In this document: piece after piece, positions 8,256 to 18,604 of the stretch | Layout of the letters: each line of letters opens with the position of its first letter | Position numbering within the stretch: the first letter of the stretch is position 1 | NCBI RefSeq assembly: GCF_012910885.1 | Contig: NZ_WTVM01000001.1 | Coordinates: 1-64,000 of the forward strand | Length of the DNA stretch: 64,000 bases | Direction of reading: 5' to 3' | Origin: Azoarcus taiwanensis | Lineage (GTDB): Bacteria; Pseudomonadota; Gammaproteobacteria; Burkholderiales; Rhodocyclaceae | Made by a program: the position numbers and the translations under genes | Notes under the pieces: model-generated | What the model saw: the letters and a program-made list of their open reading frames with translations, nothing else | Told to the model about the DNA's origin: nothing | The model's database searches: none

Positions 8256-9599
8256 TTAGTCGGTGAGGCCGTAAGCCTTGGCGAGCAGCGTCAGGGGATG
8301 GGCCATTTCGGCCTTCTTCATGCCGGCCTCCGCCATACCCTGCTCGATGTGATGCCCGGCCAGCTGGCAATCCGAACTGATGTAGTCCGGCTCGGCCTCG
8401 CCCATCGCCCTGAAGACCGGCCGGCCAATCTTCATCGCGGTGGCGTGATATTCCTTCTTGACCCCCCAGGTGCCGGAATGACCCGAGCAGCGCTCCACGA
8501 CCTTCACCTCGGTATCGGGTATGAGCTGCAGGGTTTCGGCGGTCTTCTTGCCGACGTTCTGCACGCGTGAATGACACGGCACGTGGTAGCCAACCTTGCC
8601 CAGCGGAGTCTTGAAGTCGGTTTTCAACAGCCCATCCTTGTGGCGGGCGATGAAGTATTCGAACGGGTCCCACATTGCCCCCTTGACCACCTGGGTCTCG
8701 GCGCACTCGGGGAACATCAGCGGGAGTTCCTGCTTGAAGGTCAAGGTACAGGATGGAATTGGCGTCACGATCGCGTAGCCCTCGGCTGCGAGCTTCGCCA
8801 ACCGGGGCATGTTCACCTCCTTGTTGGCCGCGACCGCGTCCAGGGCGCCCAGCTCGAGCTTGGGCATGCCGCAGCAGGCTTCCTTTTCGACGATGACGTA
8901 GGGAATCTCGTTGTAACGAAGCACATTGAGCAGGTCGCGACCGATCCCGGGCTCGTTGAAGTTGATGTAGCAGGTCGCGTAGATCGCCACCTTGCCGGGC
9001 GTGCGCTCACCATCGATCACCTTGGGCGCATCGGACTTGGGCGCTATCGCACGGAACTTCTTGGGTGCGTAGGGTGGTATCCACGCCTTCTTGTCGACGC
9101 CGAGCATGCGCTCCATCGCCGAGCGCATTGCACCGGTCTTGTTCACCGCATTCACCGTGGCGGTGACAATCGGAATGCCGGCGAACTTGCCAAGCGTATC
9201 GGTGGAAGAAAGCAGCTTGTCGCGGAGCGTGGTCTCGCCCTTCTTGTGCTTGACCGCCTTCGCACGCAGCATGAGGTGCGGAAAGTCCAGATTCCACGGG
9301 TGCGGCGCAACGTAGGGACACTTGGTCATGTAGCAGACGTCACACAGGTAGCACTGGTCGACCACTTTCCAGAAGTCCCGCTTGGCCACCCCCTCAACCT
9401 CGCCCTCCTCGGTTTCGTCGACGAGATCGAACAGGACCGGAAACGCGTTGCAAAGACTCAAACAGCGGCGGCACCCATGGCAGATGTCGAAGACGCGCTC
9501 CAGCTCTTCGTTCAGTTTCTCTTCGTTGTAGAAGTCCGGGCTCTTCCAGTCCAGGGGGTGCCGCGTTGGCGCCTCCAGGTTTCCTTCGCGTACGCTCAT
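8256..9599 (-). CDS. GlpC-like Fe-S oxidoreductase
   Basis: Predicted electron-transfer protein of 447 residues. The N-terminal half has two 4Fe-4S motifs, CHGCRRCLSLC (about residue 40) and CYLCDVCYMTKCP (about residue 85). The C-terminal half has two cysteine-rich CCG-type domains (EACCGMPKLE and the segment CHSRVQNVGKK..RCSGHSGTWG) as in heterodisulfide reductase subunit HdrB/GlpC. It sits between rubrerythrin and DUF3501 genes and could be the reductant for the rubrerythrin. The ATG at 9599 was chosen because GAGGAG precedes it; a GTG six bases upstream is less likely. Confidence 0.88.
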   Translation of the reverse strand: MSVREGNLEAPTRHPLDWKSPDFYNEEKLNEELERVFDICHGCRRCLSLCNAFPVLFDLVDETEEGEVEGVAKRDFWKVVDQCYLCDVCYMTKCPYVAPHPWNLDFPHLMLRAKAVKHKKGETTLRDKLLSSTDTLGKFAGIPIVTATVNAVNKTGAMRSAMERMLGVDKKAWIPPYAPKKFRAIAPKSDAPKVIDGERTPGKVAIYATCYINFNEPGIGRDLLNVLRYNEIPYVIVEKEACCGMPKLELGALDAVAANKEVNMPRLAKLAAEGYAIVTPIPSCTLTFKQELPLMFPECAETQVVKGAMWDPFEYFIARHKDGLLKTDFKTPLGKVGYHVPCHSRVQNVGKKTAETLQLIPDTEVKVVERCSGHSGTWGVKKEYHATAMKIGRPVFRAMGEAEPDYISSDCQLAGHHIEQGMAEAGMKKAEMAHPLTLLAKAYGLTD

Positions 9600-9720
9600 G
9601 GCCACTCCTCACGTTGCATGCGGGGGAATCAGCAGACCACGCCGTGCCGGGTCGTGCCCGCGCACGGCACATGAAAACCCGGGCTGCGCGGTGCGCAAGC
9701 CCGGGCACCGGGGGCAACGC

Positions 9721-10143
9721 TCAGTCAACCAGCGCGTCAAGCGCCTTCTGATAGCGGTTGGCGTGAGAACGCTCGGCCTTGGCAAGCGTCTCGAACCAGT
9801 CGGCGATCTCGTCGAACCCCTCCTCGCGCGCCGTCTTGGCCATACCGGGGTACATGTCGGTGTACTCGTGGGTCTCACCGGCCACCGCGGACATCAAATT
9901 CTCACGGGTAGCGCCGATCGGCATGCCGGTCGCCGGATCGCCCGACTGCTCGAGAAACTCGAGATGACCATGGGCGTGGCCGGTTTCACCTTCGGCGGTG
10001 GAGCGGAACAGCGCAGCAACATCATTCTGACCCTCGATGTCGGCCTTGTTCGCGAAGTACAGATACCGACGGTTGGCCTGCGATTCACCTGCGAACGCTT
10101 CCTTCAAACAGGCTTCGGTCTTCGATCCTTTCAATTGAGGCAT
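9721..10143 (-). CDS. Rubrerythrin (ferritin-like domain only)
   Basis: Non-heme di-iron peroxidase that reduces hydrogen peroxide in the cytosol. The 140-residue protein contains the four-helix ferritin-like domain with the di-iron motifs [32 protein letters not shown] and [10 protein letters not shown]. The C-terminal rubredoxin domain of classical rubrerythrin is absent, so electrons must come from another protein, plausibly the Fe-S oxidoreductase encoded next. GGAGAG precedes the start. No near-perfect OxyR or Fur site was found in the 213 bases upstream. Confidence 0.93.
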   Translation of the reverse strand: MPQLKGSKTEACLKEAFAGESQANRRYLYFANKADIEGQNDVAALFRSTAEGETGHAHGHLEFLEQSGDPATGMPIGATRENLMSAVAGETHEYTDMYPGMAKTAREEGFDEIADWFETLAKAERSHANRYQKALDALVD

Positions 10144-10299
10144 CCTTCTCTCCTGTCGCTACGAAGTGGTGTAGAGGACCGTAACGCACCCAAAGAATGA
10201 TTCTGGATACGTTCCAGTGCGACCACTCTAGACCAAGCGACAACACGCAGGTCATTGCGATTAGCTAATACCTGAATAGACTCCGTTTATCGGGCCAGG

Positions 10300-10336
10300 C
10301 ACAACAAAACGAGGATCGCAACCGGCGATCCCCGTT
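10300..10336 (-). terminator. Probable terminator after rppH
   Basis: A 12-bp stem (10308-10319 with 10325-10336, one mismatch) with a short loop ends, on the minus strand, in TTTTGTTGT. The U tract is interrupted, so strength is uncertain. Confidence 0.6.
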
Positions 10337-10356
10337 TCGAGAAAGAATCCGTCGAG

Positions 10357-10887
10357 TCAGACGTCGCGCGCTTCGGCCAGCGATCGATAGGCCTCGGGCA
10401 GTTCGAACGCGCGGTGCCGGAACAAATGCAAAGCCAACTCGGACAATGCCTGTTGATAAACCCCGCGCTTGAAGTCGATGACCGTGTCCAGCGGCACCCA
10501 GTACTCACTCCAGCGCCAGGCATCGAACTCCGGCTTGCGGCAGGTTCGCAAGCAGACATCGCTGTCGCGCCCTACCAGACGCAGCAGAAACCAGACCTGC
10601 TTTTGTCCTTTGTAGGTATTGCGCCACTCGCGCCTGATCCAGTGTTTCGGAACGTCGTACCTCAACCAGCCGCGCGTTCGACCCAGGATCTTGACGTGTT
10701 CCGGCTTGAGCCCGACCTCCTCGTACAGTTCCCGGTACATCGCCTGGCGTGGTGATTCGCCATGCTTGATGCCACCTTGCGGGAATTGCCAGGAATGCTC
10801 TCGAACACGTTTTCCCCAAAAAACCTCGTTACGCGCATTGACCAGAATGATGCCGACGTTCGGGCGATAGCCTTCCCGATCGAGCAT
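10357..10887 (-). CDS. rppH: RNA pyrophosphohydrolase
   Basis: Nudix hydrolase that removes pyrophosphate from the 5' end of triphosphorylated mRNA, triggering decay. The 176-residue protein carries a complete Nudix box at residues 38-60 (GG-x5-E-x7-RELYEEVG) and the RppH-type start [15 protein letters not shown]. It is divergent from proS, a common arrangement in betaproteobacteria. Confidence 0.95.
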   Translation of the reverse strand: MLDREGYRPNVGIILVNARNEVFWGKRVREHSWQFPQGGIKHGESPRQAMYRELYEEVGLKPEHVKILGRTRGWLRYDVPKHWIRREWRNTYKGQKQVWFLLRLVGRDSDVCLRTCRKPEFDAWRWSEYWVPLDTVIDFKRGVYQQALSELALHLFRHRAFELPEAYRSLAEARDV

Positions 10888-11119
10888 GATCTAACCCTTG
10901 ATTCTTGAATTGTTGCAATTTTTCCACAGAAGCCGGTGGTTTGAAAGCGCGCACTGACGCCGGTTCCCGGTTCCATTCGTGCGCCCGTCGGCACACCGAC
11001 TGGGCAATACAGCGGAACGCAGTGGCCGCGACCGTCCGGTATGCAGCACACCGTCTTGCGATTGCTGCCAGACTGCTAGAATCGCGACTTTGACACCCTG
11101 TTGCCCGGACACCCAAAGA

Positions 11120-12844
11120 ATGCTCGCCAGCCGTTTCTTCATCTCCACTCTCAAGGAAGCCCCGTCCGACGCCGAAGTCACGAGCCAGAAGCTCATGCTT
11201 CGCGCCGGACTGATTCGCAAGGTCGCGGCCGGCATCTACACCTGGATGCCAATGGGTCTTCGCTCCTTGCGCAAAGTCGAGACCATTGTGCGCGAGGAAA
11301 TGAATCGCGCGGGTGCGATCGAGGTGTTGATGCCGGCGGTGCAACCGGCCGAACTGTGGCAGGAGTCTCAGCGCTGGGAGGCCTACGGACCCGAGCTGCT
11401 GCGCCTCAAGGACCGCCATGACCGCGATTTCGTCGTAGGCCCGACCCACGAAGAGGTAATCACCGACGTCGCGCGCCGCGAGCTGAAGAGCTATCGCCAG
11501 TTACCCAGGCACTTTTACCAGGTGCAGACCAAGTTTCGCGACGAGATCCGCCCGCGCTTCGGCGTCATGCGCGGGCGCGAGTTCACGATGAAGGACGGCT
11601 ATTCATTCCACGCCGACTACGCGGATCTCGAGCGGGAATACCGCAACATGTACGACACCTACACCCGCATCTTCACCCGGCTCGGCCTCGATTTCCGCGC
11701 GGTGGCGGCCGACACCGGATCAATCGGGGGCACCGGCTCGCACGAGTTCCATGTCATCGCCGAGACCGGTGAGGATGACATCGCCTACTGTCCCGACTCC
11801 GACTTCGCCGCCAACGTGGAACTGGCCGAAGCGTTCGGCCCGGGCGTCGCACGCCCCAGCCCCTCGCGCAGCCTGGAGAAGGTGCATACCCCTGGCGTCA
11901 AGACCATTGCGGATCTGGCCGACTATCTCAAGATCCCGGTCGAAACCACAGTCAAGGCGATCGTCGTCAAAGGCGACGAAACGCCTGCGGGCGAGCCGGT
12001 GCTGTTGATGGTGCGCGGCGACCACGAACTCAACGCGATCAAGGCACAAAAGATCGAGGGCATACTGTCTCCGCTGACCTTCGCCTCGCCGGAGGACATC
12101 CTCGTGGCTTTCGGTGCCAACCCCGGCTCGCTCGGCCCGATCGGCTTCAAGGGGCGGGTGATAATGGATCGCACGGTGGCTGCAATGGCCGATTTCGTCA
12201 TCGGCGCCAACGACGATGACTGGCACTACGTCGGCGCGAACATCGGCCGCGACTTCGAAGAGCCCGAAGTCGCCGACTTGCGCAATGTGGTCGCCGGCGA
12301 CCCCTCGCCGGACGGCAAGGGGTCGCTGGAAATCTGCCGTGGCATCGAAGTCGGCCACATCTTCCAGCTGCGCACCAAGTACTCCGAAGCGATGTGCTGC
12401 CGCTTCCTCGACGAAAACGGGCGCGAACAGCACATGGAGATGGGCTGCTACGGCATCGGCGTGACCCGAATCCTCGGTGCGGCAATCGAGCAGAACAACG
12501 ACGCGCGCGGCATCATCTGGCCACAGGCCATCGCCCCGTTCGAGCTCGTGCTGTGCCCGGTGGGTCTCGGCAAGTCAGACGCGGTCCGCGAGCATGCTAC
12601 CCGGCTCTACGAGTCTCTGCTGGAGGCCGGCATCGATGTCATCCTCGACGACCGCAACGAACGGCCGGGCGTGATGTTTGCCGACTGGGAGCTCATCGGC
12701 GTACCTCACCGGGTCGTCATCGGGGACCGAGGTCTCAAGGACGGGCTCATCGAGTACCAGGGGCGACGTGACGTCGAAGCACTGCAAATCCCGCTCGCCC
12801 AGGCGGTCGACTTCATCCGCGGCAAGCTGACAACAGCGAGCTGA
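11120..12844 (+). CDS. proS: Prolyl-tRNA synthetase (bacterial type with editing domain)
   Basis: Class II synthetase charging tRNA-Pro. It has 574 residues, the normal length for the bacterial type, which has an INS editing domain between motifs 2 and 3 (about residues 220-410). Motif 2 ([20 protein letters not shown]) and the anticodon-binding domain with [17 protein letters not shown] at the C-terminus are clear. The start at 11120 gives the conserved [15 protein letters not shown]; the frame is open upstream, but those residues are not conserved. The lytic transglycosylase gene follows after 4 bases. Confidence 0.96.
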   Translation: MLASRFFISTLKEAPSDAEVTSQKLMLRAGLIRKVAAGIYTWMPMGLRSLRKVETIVREEMNRAGAIEVLMPAVQPAELWQESQRWEAYGPELLRLKDRHDRDFVVGPTHEEVITDVARRELKSYRQLPRHFYQVQTKFRDEIRPRFGVMRGREFTMKDGYSFHADYADLEREYRNMYDTYTRIFTRLGLDFRAVAADTGSIGGTGSHEFHVIAETGEDDIAYCPDSDFAANVELAEAFGPGVARPSPSRSLEKVHTPGVKTIADLADYLKIPVETTVKAIVVKGDETPAGEPVLLMVRGDHELNAIKAQKIEGILSPLTFASPEDILVAFGANPGSLGPIGFKGRVIMDRTVAAMADFVIGANDDDWHYVGANIGRDFEEPEVADLRNVVAGDPSPDGKGSLEICRGIEVGHIFQLRTKYSEAMCCRFLDENGREQHMEMGCYGIGVTRILGAAIEQNNDARGIIWPQAIAPFELVLCPVGLGKSDAVREHATRLYESLLEAGIDVILDDRNERPGVMFADWELIGVPHRVVIGDRGLKDGLIEYQGRRDVEALQIPLAQAVDFIRGKLTTAS

Positions 12845-12848
12845 CACC

Positions 12849-13508
12849 ATGTCTCTCGGCCGCATCCCGCGTCGCGTAACAGGCATTCTGGCAGTGGCCA
12901 TCGGCTGCTCTATGGCGTTGCCTGCGATGGCCGGGCCGCAGCAGTACGAGCCAATGTCTGCGAGCGTGCGTGCTGCGCTTCACGCTGCGGTGAGTGATCG
13001 CGGTGTGCCGGAACTGCTGATCGAGGACGAGATCGAGCGCGAGCGCTGGCTCACCACGATGTCCGAGCGCCTGCGCCGCTGGGTGCCGGACGAACGCTAC
13101 CGCGAAGAGTTGCTGGTCACCATCCACTACGAGGCCACCCGCGCCGGCCTCGACCCGCAGCTGGTGCTGGCTGTCATTCAGGTGGAAAGCGCGTTCCGCA
13201 AGTACGCAATTTCCAGCGCGGGCGCGCGCGGCTACATGCAGATCATGCCCTTCTGGGTCGATGTCATCGGCCGGCCCGACGACAACCTGTTCCACATGCG
13301 CACGAACCTGCGCTACGGCAGCATCATCCTGCGCCATTATCTCGACATCGAAAAAGGCGACCTCTTCCGCGCGCTCGGGCGTTACAACGGCAGTCTCGGT
13401 CGAGCAACCTACCCGAATCTGGTGCGCACTGCGTGGGAAGGCAACTGGATCTACCCGACCCTGCAGCTCGCTGCCGACGACAACGTCGATACACGCGCGC
13501 CCAACTGA
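12849..13508 (+). CDS. Lytic transglycosylase, SLT domain
   Basis: Predicted periplasmic enzyme that cleaves the MurNAc-GlcNAc bond of peptidoglycan. The 219-residue protein has a signal peptide (about 1-28, ending AMA) and an SLT catalytic domain at about residues 95-200, with catalytic E113 in QVESAFRKYA, the GARGYMQIMP motif and GRYNGS. The 4-base gap after proS suggests cotranscription. It is convergent with lrp. Confidence 0.9.
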   Translation: MSLGRIPRRVTGILAVAIGCSMALPAMAGPQQYEPMSASVRAALHAAVSDRGVPELLIEDEIERERWLTTMSERLRRWVPDERYREELLVTIHYEATRAGLDPQLVLAVIQVESAFRKYAISSAGARGYMQIMPFWVDVIGRPDDNLFHMRTNLRYGSIILRHYLDIEKGDLFRALGRYNGSLGRATYPNLVRTAWEGNWIYPTLQLAADDNVDTRAPN

Positions 13509-13530
13509 TCGGCGTCCCACGCTCGACCGC

Positions 13531-13995
13531 TCACGCTGCCTCCACCGGCAAGACCGTGTCGTACTTGACCTCCCGCAGCACCACCGCGGTCCTCACGTTC
13601 GCAACACCGGGCAGCGTGAAGATGCGCTGATGGAGAAAACGGTCGTAGGCCTTCATGTCCTCGACGACGACCTTGAGAATATAGTCCGCATCGCCGGTGG
13701 TGCTGTAACACTCGATCACCTCGGGATGGGCCAGCACCGCCCGCTCGAACTCCTCGACCGTATTGCCCGCGTGCCGCAACAGGGTGACATGTGCGAGCAG
13801 GCACTCCTTGAGCCCGACGGCTTCACGGTCGATCAGCACAGTGTGACGACGTATCAGTCCGGCACGCTCGATTTCCTTTAGCCGCCGCCAGCACGGTGTC
13901 GCCGACAGGCCGACCCTGCGCGACAACTCCTGTACTGACAGCCGGCTGTCCTTCTGCAATTCGTACAGCAAACGACGGGAAATCCGATCAAGCAT
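13531..13995 (-). CDS. Lrp/AsnC family transcriptional regulator
   Basis: DNA-binding regulator of 154 residues: N-terminal winged HTH (LDRISRRLLYELQKDSRLS, about 1-60) and a C-terminal RAM ligand-binding domain. The GDADYILKV motif is the amino-acid-binding region of the family. The ATG at 13995 is preferred because AGAGG lies 7 bases upstream; an ATG at 14001 is too close to it. It is divergent from the indolepyruvate ferredoxin oxidoreductase gene with a 159-base spacer, so it is a candidate regulator of that gene. Confidence 0.9.
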   Translation of the reverse strand: MLDRISRRLLYELQKDSRLSVQELSRRVGLSATPCWRRLKEIERAGLIRRHTVLIDREAVGLKECLLAHVTLLRHAGNTVEEFERAVLAHPEVIECYSTTGDADYILKVVVEDMKAYDRFLHQRIFTLPGVANVRTAVVLREVKYDTVLPVEAA

Positions 13996-14154
13996 TCTCA
14001 TTCCTCTAATGTTCTGATTGGAGTCAAGTTATTCTCAAGATACTCCGAATCGCGAATGAATAGGAACGCATGATCCACTCCGCAGCTCTAGACTGAAAAA
14101 ACACAAGAATGCGCCGGCACGCACTGCGATGCCAGGCGCTAACGGAGAGAGACA

Positions 14155-17100
14155 ATGCAAAGCCATGCCGCACAAGTGGGCGGGGGCGACTTGCCGACCG
14201 TTGAAGTCGACATCCCCCGCGAATCCGAGCCCGTCGTCCGCAACGGTTACCACCTGACCGACAATCTCAAGGCCGGGGGCGGCACAGTGTTTCTGACCGG
14301 CATTCAGGCGCTGGTGCGCCTGCCCCTGATGCAGGCCGCCCTCGATCGCAGCCGTGGGCTGGAAACCGCGGGTTTCATCAGCGGCTACCGGGGTTCGCCA
14401 CTCGGCGGATTCGACCAGGCGCTGTGGAAGGCCAGAGGCATGCTCGCCGACGCACACATAGAGTTCCTCCCGGCGATCAATGAGGAACTCGGCGGCACCG
14501 CGGTGCTCGGCAGCCAGCAGGTGGAGAACGACCCCGATCGCGAGGTCGATGGCGTATTCGCCATGTGGTACGGCAAGGGGCCGGGTGTGGACCGTGCCGG
14601 CGACGCGCTCAAGCACGGCAACGTCTATGGTTCGTCACCCAACGGCGGCGTACTCGTGGTGGCGGGCGACGACCACGGCTGTGTGTCCTCGTCGATGCCG
14701 CACCAGAGCGACCTCACGATGCAGTCGTGGAGCATGCCGGTGCTGCACCCGGGCAACGTCGCCGAATACCTGGAGTTCGGTCTCTACGGCTGGGCCTTGT
14801 CCCGCTTTTCGGGCAACTGGGTGGGCTTCAAGGCCATCTCCGAAGTTGTCGAAAGCGGCATGACCGTCGATCTCGACCGGGTGCGCACGGATTTTCCACC
14901 ACCAGCGCACTTTGCGCCGCCGGGTGGCGGTCTGCACTACCGCTGGCCTGACTTGCCCAGCCTCGCCCTCGAGGCCCGCCTCGAGCTCAAGCTCGACGCG
15001 GTGCGCGCCTTCGCCCGCGACAACAGCATCGACCGCTGGATAACAACCGCAGCACAGGCCGACCTTGGCATCGTCACCGTCGGCAAGGCCCACTACGACT
15101 TCCTCGAAGTTTTGCGTCGTCTAGGGCTGTCGCTGAAAGATCTTGAGCAGGCAGGCATCCGGATCTACAAGGTCGGCCTGGTGTTTCCGCTGGAGCCGAC
15201 CCGTATCGATGCGCTGGTGAGCGGCTTGCGCGAGGTGCTGGTCATTGAGGAGAAGGCACCCGTCGTCGAGCGCCAGCTCAAGGAGATGCTCTACAACCGG
15301 AGCGGCGCGCGGCCGGTCGTGATCGGCAAGCAAAACCGCGAGGGACCCCCACTGCTTTCCGCCCTCGGTGAGTTGCGCCCGTCACGCATCATGCCGGCAT
15401 TTGCAGAATGGCTGGCAGCGCACAAACCGGCGCTGGACCGTCGCGAACATGTGCGCGACTTCACCGCACCGGAACTGCTGTCGAACGAAGGCGACGCGGT
15501 GCGGCGACTGCCCTACTTCTGCTCCGGCTGTCCGCACAATACATCGACCCGGGTACCGGAAGGCTCGATAGCGCAGGCCGGCATCGGCTGTCATTTCATG
15601 GCCTCCTGGATGGAGCGGTCGACCACCGGCCTGATTCAGATGGGGGGCGAGGGCGTGGACTGGGCGGCTCACAGCCGCTTCACCGGTCGCAAGCACGTGT
15701 TCCAGAACCTCGGCGACGGCACCTACTTCCACTCAGGTGTGCTCGCCATCCGTCAGGCGATCGCGGCACGCGCCAACATCACCTACAAGATCCTCTACAA
15801 CGACGCGGTGGCGATGACCGGAGGCCAGCCGGTGGACGGCGTCATCGGCGTCGAACGCATCGCGCGGCAGGTGGAGGCTGAAGGGGTACGAAAGCTCGCC
15901 ATCGTCAGCGACGAACCGGAAAAGTACCGCGGCCAGGAGAGTCTGTTCCCGCCAGGCACTAATTTTCACCACCGCGGCGAGCTCGATGCCGTTCAACGCG
16001 AGTTGCGCGTGATAGACGGCGTAACCTGTCTGATCTACGACCAGACCTGCGCAGCCGAGAAGCGGCGCCGGCGAAAGAAGGGAGAGTATCCCGACCCGGA
16101 CAGACGAATCTTCATCAACGCCGAGGTCTGCGAGGGCTGCGGCGATTGCGGCACGCAGTCAAACTGCCTGTCGGTGCTGCCGCTGGAGACCGAGCTCGGC
16201 CGCAAACGCCAGATCGAGCAATCCTCATGCAACAAGGATTACTCCTGTGTGCAGGGCTTCTGCCCAAGCTTCGTATCGGTCGAAGGCGCTCGTTTGCGCA
16301 AGCGCGTTGCGAGGCTGTCCGGCGACCGCCTCGGCGAGCTCATCGAACACCTGCCGCAGCCCCGACCGAAGCTCGAGGATGCACCCTACGACATGTTGAT
16401 CACCGGCATCGGCGGCACCGGCGTGGTCACCATCGGGGCGCTGGTCAGTATGGCGGCCCACCTGGACGGCTTCGCCAGCTCGCAGCTCGATTTCATGGGC
16501 TTCGCCCAGAAGGGTGGCGCGGTACTGGCTTTCATCCGCTGGGCCAGGCGGCCGGAACTGCTCAATCAGGTCCGCATCGATACCCAGCAGGCCGACCTGC
16601 TTCTTGCCTGCGACCTGGTCGTCGGCGCCAGCGCCGACGCGCTACAGACAGTACGCCACGGGCGTACCCGCATCATTGCGAGCAGCCATCGAAACCCCAC
16701 CGACACCTTCGTGCGCAACCCGGACGCCAGCCTGCATGCCGAGGCACTCGAGGACAAGCTTCGCTTCGCCGCCGGTGCGGATGCACTCGAGATGGTGGAT
16801 GCCTATGATTTGGCTCTGCGTCTGCTGGGCGACTCGATCGGCGCCAACATGCTGCTCCTCGGCTATGCCTGGCAACGTGGCCGCGTGCCGGTTTCGCTGG
16901 CCGCAATCGAACGGGCGATCGAACTCAACGGTGTCGCGGTGGAGATGAACCGCATGGCCTTCCACCTCGGCCGGCTGACCGCAGAGCAGCTAGCCACGGT
17001 GCTGGAGCTGGCGGAGGAGCCAAAGCCGGAGCCGATGACGCTCGAGGGGCTCGTCGCACATCGAGTGCAACACCTGACCGGCTACCAGGACGCCGCCTAT

Positions 17101-17760
17101 GCCGCCCGCTACACCGAACTGGTCGCGCGCACCCGTGCCGCAGAAGAGGCGCTCGGCGCCGATCCGGCACTGCCGCTCACCCACGCGGTGGCGCGCGGTT
17201 ACGCCAAACTTCTCGCTTACAAGGACGAATACGAGGTCGCACGGCTGTTCACCGACGGGCGCTTCCGTCAGGCACTGGAAGAGACCTTCGACGGCGACTT
17301 CACCCTCGCCTTCCACATGGCACCCCCGATTCTGGTCAGGAGCAAGGACGGGCGACCACCGGCCAAGGTCCGCTACGGCTCATGGATGCACAAGGCCATG
17401 CGCTGGCTGGCACGAGGCAAACGGCTTCGCGGCACCTGGCTCGACCCCTTTGGACGCAACCCCGAGCGGCGCATGGAGCGTGCGTTGTCTGAACACTACG
17501 CGGCGTTGATCGAATCGCTGCTGCCGCGGCTCTCGAGCGAGAACCTCGCAACCGCTACGGAACTGGCCTCGCTCGCCGAGCGGATTCGGGGCTTCGGCCA
17601 TGTCAAGGCTCGCTGCCTTGCCGAAGTGTTGAAGCAGGAGGCGACGCTCGCGCATCGCTTGGGCCTCGCGCCAGTTCTCGCCGATGCGGTACCCGAAAAA
17701 ATGCTCGATCAGGCCCGCGCGGGAGGCCTCAAGGGCATCCCGGTCGTCACCCTGCGATGA
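14155..17760 (+). CDS. Indolepyruvate ferredoxin oxidoreductase, fused long form
   Basis: Thiamine-diphosphate and Fe-S enzyme that oxidatively decarboxylates aryl pyruvates (indolepyruvate, phenylpyruvate) to aryl-acetyl-CoA with ferredoxin reduction. The 1201 residues comprise an IorA-like part with the TPP motif GDGTYFHSG (about 520), a cysteine-rich Fe-S segment CEGCGDCGTQSNC (about 658-670) with further cysteines, an IorB-like gamma domain beginning GIGGTGVVT (about 748), and a C-terminal domain (about 960-1190). This is the single-chain form rather than separate iorA and iorB. GGAGAGAG precedes the start. It stands alone opposite a divergent Lrp regulator. Confidence 0.92.
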   Translation: MQSHAAQVGGGDLPTVEVDIPRESEPVVRNGYHLTDNLKAGGGTVFLTGIQALVRLPLMQAALDRSRGLETAGFISGYRGSPLGGFDQALWKARGMLADAHIEFLPAINEELGGTAVLGSQQVENDPDREVDGVFAMWYGKGPGVDRAGDALKHGNVYGSSPNGGVLVVAGDDHGCVSSSMPHQSDLTMQSWSMPVLHPGNVAEYLEFGLYGWALSRFSGNWVGFKAISEVVESGMTVDLDRVRTDFPPPAHFAPPGGGLHYRWPDLPSLALEARLELKLDAVRAFARDNSIDRWITTAAQADLGIVTVGKAHYDFLEVLRRLGLSLKDLEQAGIRIYKVGLVFPLEPTRIDALVSGLREVLVIEEKAPVVERQLKEMLYNRSGARPVVIGKQNREGPPLLSALGELRPSRIMPAFAEWLAAHKPALDRREHVRDFTAPELLSNEGDAVRRLPYFCSGCPHNTSTRVPEGSIAQAGIGCHFMASWMERSTTGLIQMGGEGVDWAAHSRFTGRKHVFQNLGDGTYFHSGVLAIRQAIAARANITYKILYNDAVAMTGGQPVDGVIGVERIARQVEAEGVRKLAIVSDEPEKYRGQESLFPPGTNFHHRGELDAVQRELRVIDGVTCLIYDQTCAAEKRRRRKKGEYPDPDRRIFINAEVCEGCGDCGTQSNCLSVLPLETELGRKRQIEQSSCNKDYSCVQGFCPSFVSVEGARLRKRVARLSGDRLGELIEHLPQPRPKLEDAPYDMLITGIGGTGVVTIGALVSMAAHLDGFASSQLDFMGFAQKGGAVLAFIRWARRPELLNQVRIDTQQADLLLACDLVVGASADALQTVRHGRTRIIASSHRNPTDTFVRNPDASLHAEALEDKLRFAAGADALEMVDAYDLALRLLGDSIGANMLLLGYAWQRGRVPVSLAAIERAIELNGVAVEMNRMAFHLGRLTAEQLATVLELAEEPKPEPMTLEGLVAHRVQHLTGYQDAAYAARYTELVARTRAAEEALGADPALPLTHAVARGYAKLLAYKDEYEVARLFTDGRFRQALEETFDGDFTLAFHMAPPILVRSKDGRPPAKVRYGSWMHKAMRWLARGKRLRGTWLDPFGRNPERRMERALSEHYAALIESLLPRLSSENLATATELASLAERIRGFGHVKARCLAEVLKQEATLAHRLGLAPVLADAVPEKMLDQARAGGLKGIPVVTLR

Positions 17761-17778
17761 GACCGGGCATGACGCGGA

Positions 17779-18390
17779 TCAGGTGCCGGTCTCCGTCTTG
17801 CTCTCTGCGGCTTCGGGCTTCGCTGACGACGTCGATGCGCCGGCCACCCGGCGCCCGGCATCGCCAGCGTCGAGTGCGCGGATATCACCAGAGATCTGGC
17901 CGCCTTCCTCGATAAAGATCTTGCCGTAGCGGATCTTGCCGCTCACCTTGCCGGTAGCATGGATGATCAACTGACTGCGCGCGGTGAGCTCACCGTCGAA
18001 GCTGCCATTGATCTCGGCAACGTCGATACCAACGGTACCCGAGTACGAACCATTCTCGGCAATGCGCAGCACACGACTGTCCATCGTCGCCTCGACCCGA
18101 CCTTCGACGACCAGGGTGTCGCAGTCGAGGATTTCGGCACCTTTGAGCTTGACGTCCGGGCCAACGATGAGCCGGCTCTCGCCAGGCTTGGCAGCCTCTT
18201 CCCGGCGCGATGCACTCGCGAGCGCACTGCCGGCACCAAAACTCGAGGACGGTGCGCTGCCACTTTCGCGGGGCATACCGCCTGAATCACTCATCCCGCC
18301 GGTTGCACCCGTGGGGGCGCCTGCCGGGCGACCACTGCGCAGCGCCTGGGGTTCGTTGGTCTTGGGAAAGAGATTGGGCTTGTTGAACAT
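17779..18390 (-). CDS. Bactofilin family cytoskeletal protein
   Basis: Polymer-forming protein (DUF583) that assembles into filaments at the membrane and can organise cell-shape or cell-wall enzymes. The 203-residue protein has a disordered N-terminus (about 1-80, rich in G, S, P, A) and a central right-handed beta-helix (about 85-185) with repeated G/V patterns such as GSYSGTVGIDVAEINGSFDG. The ATG at 18390 has AGGAG upstream; longer starts are unlikely. No M23 peptidase partner gene lies next to it. It is convergent with the oxidoreductase gene. Confidence 0.9.
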   Translation of the reverse strand: MFNKPNLFPKTNEPQALRSGRPAGAPTGATGGMSDSGGMPRESGSAPSSSFGAGSALASASRREEAAKPGESRLIVGPDVKLKGAEILDCDTLVVEGRVEATMDSRVLRIAENGSYSGTVGIDVAEINGSFDGELTARSQLIIHATGKVSGKIRYGKIFIEEGGQISGDIRALDAGDAGRRVAGASTSSAKPEAAESKTETGT

Positions 18391-18604
18391 GATTTCTCCT
18401 GGCAAGCATCGGGACGGGCACTCGGAACGGCCGATCGCCGCCGCAGCCCCACCTCGATTCAATACGACGTTGAGCTGCACAGTTTACGCCCCTGCCGCAT
18501 GATTCCCGGCGCGGGGAAAGATATCTTTACAAACAAGCCCGGGCGGGCAGACAAGACGCCATAAGCATAGTGCCGGACATCCACCCGGTACCGGCTGCCA
18601 ATCC

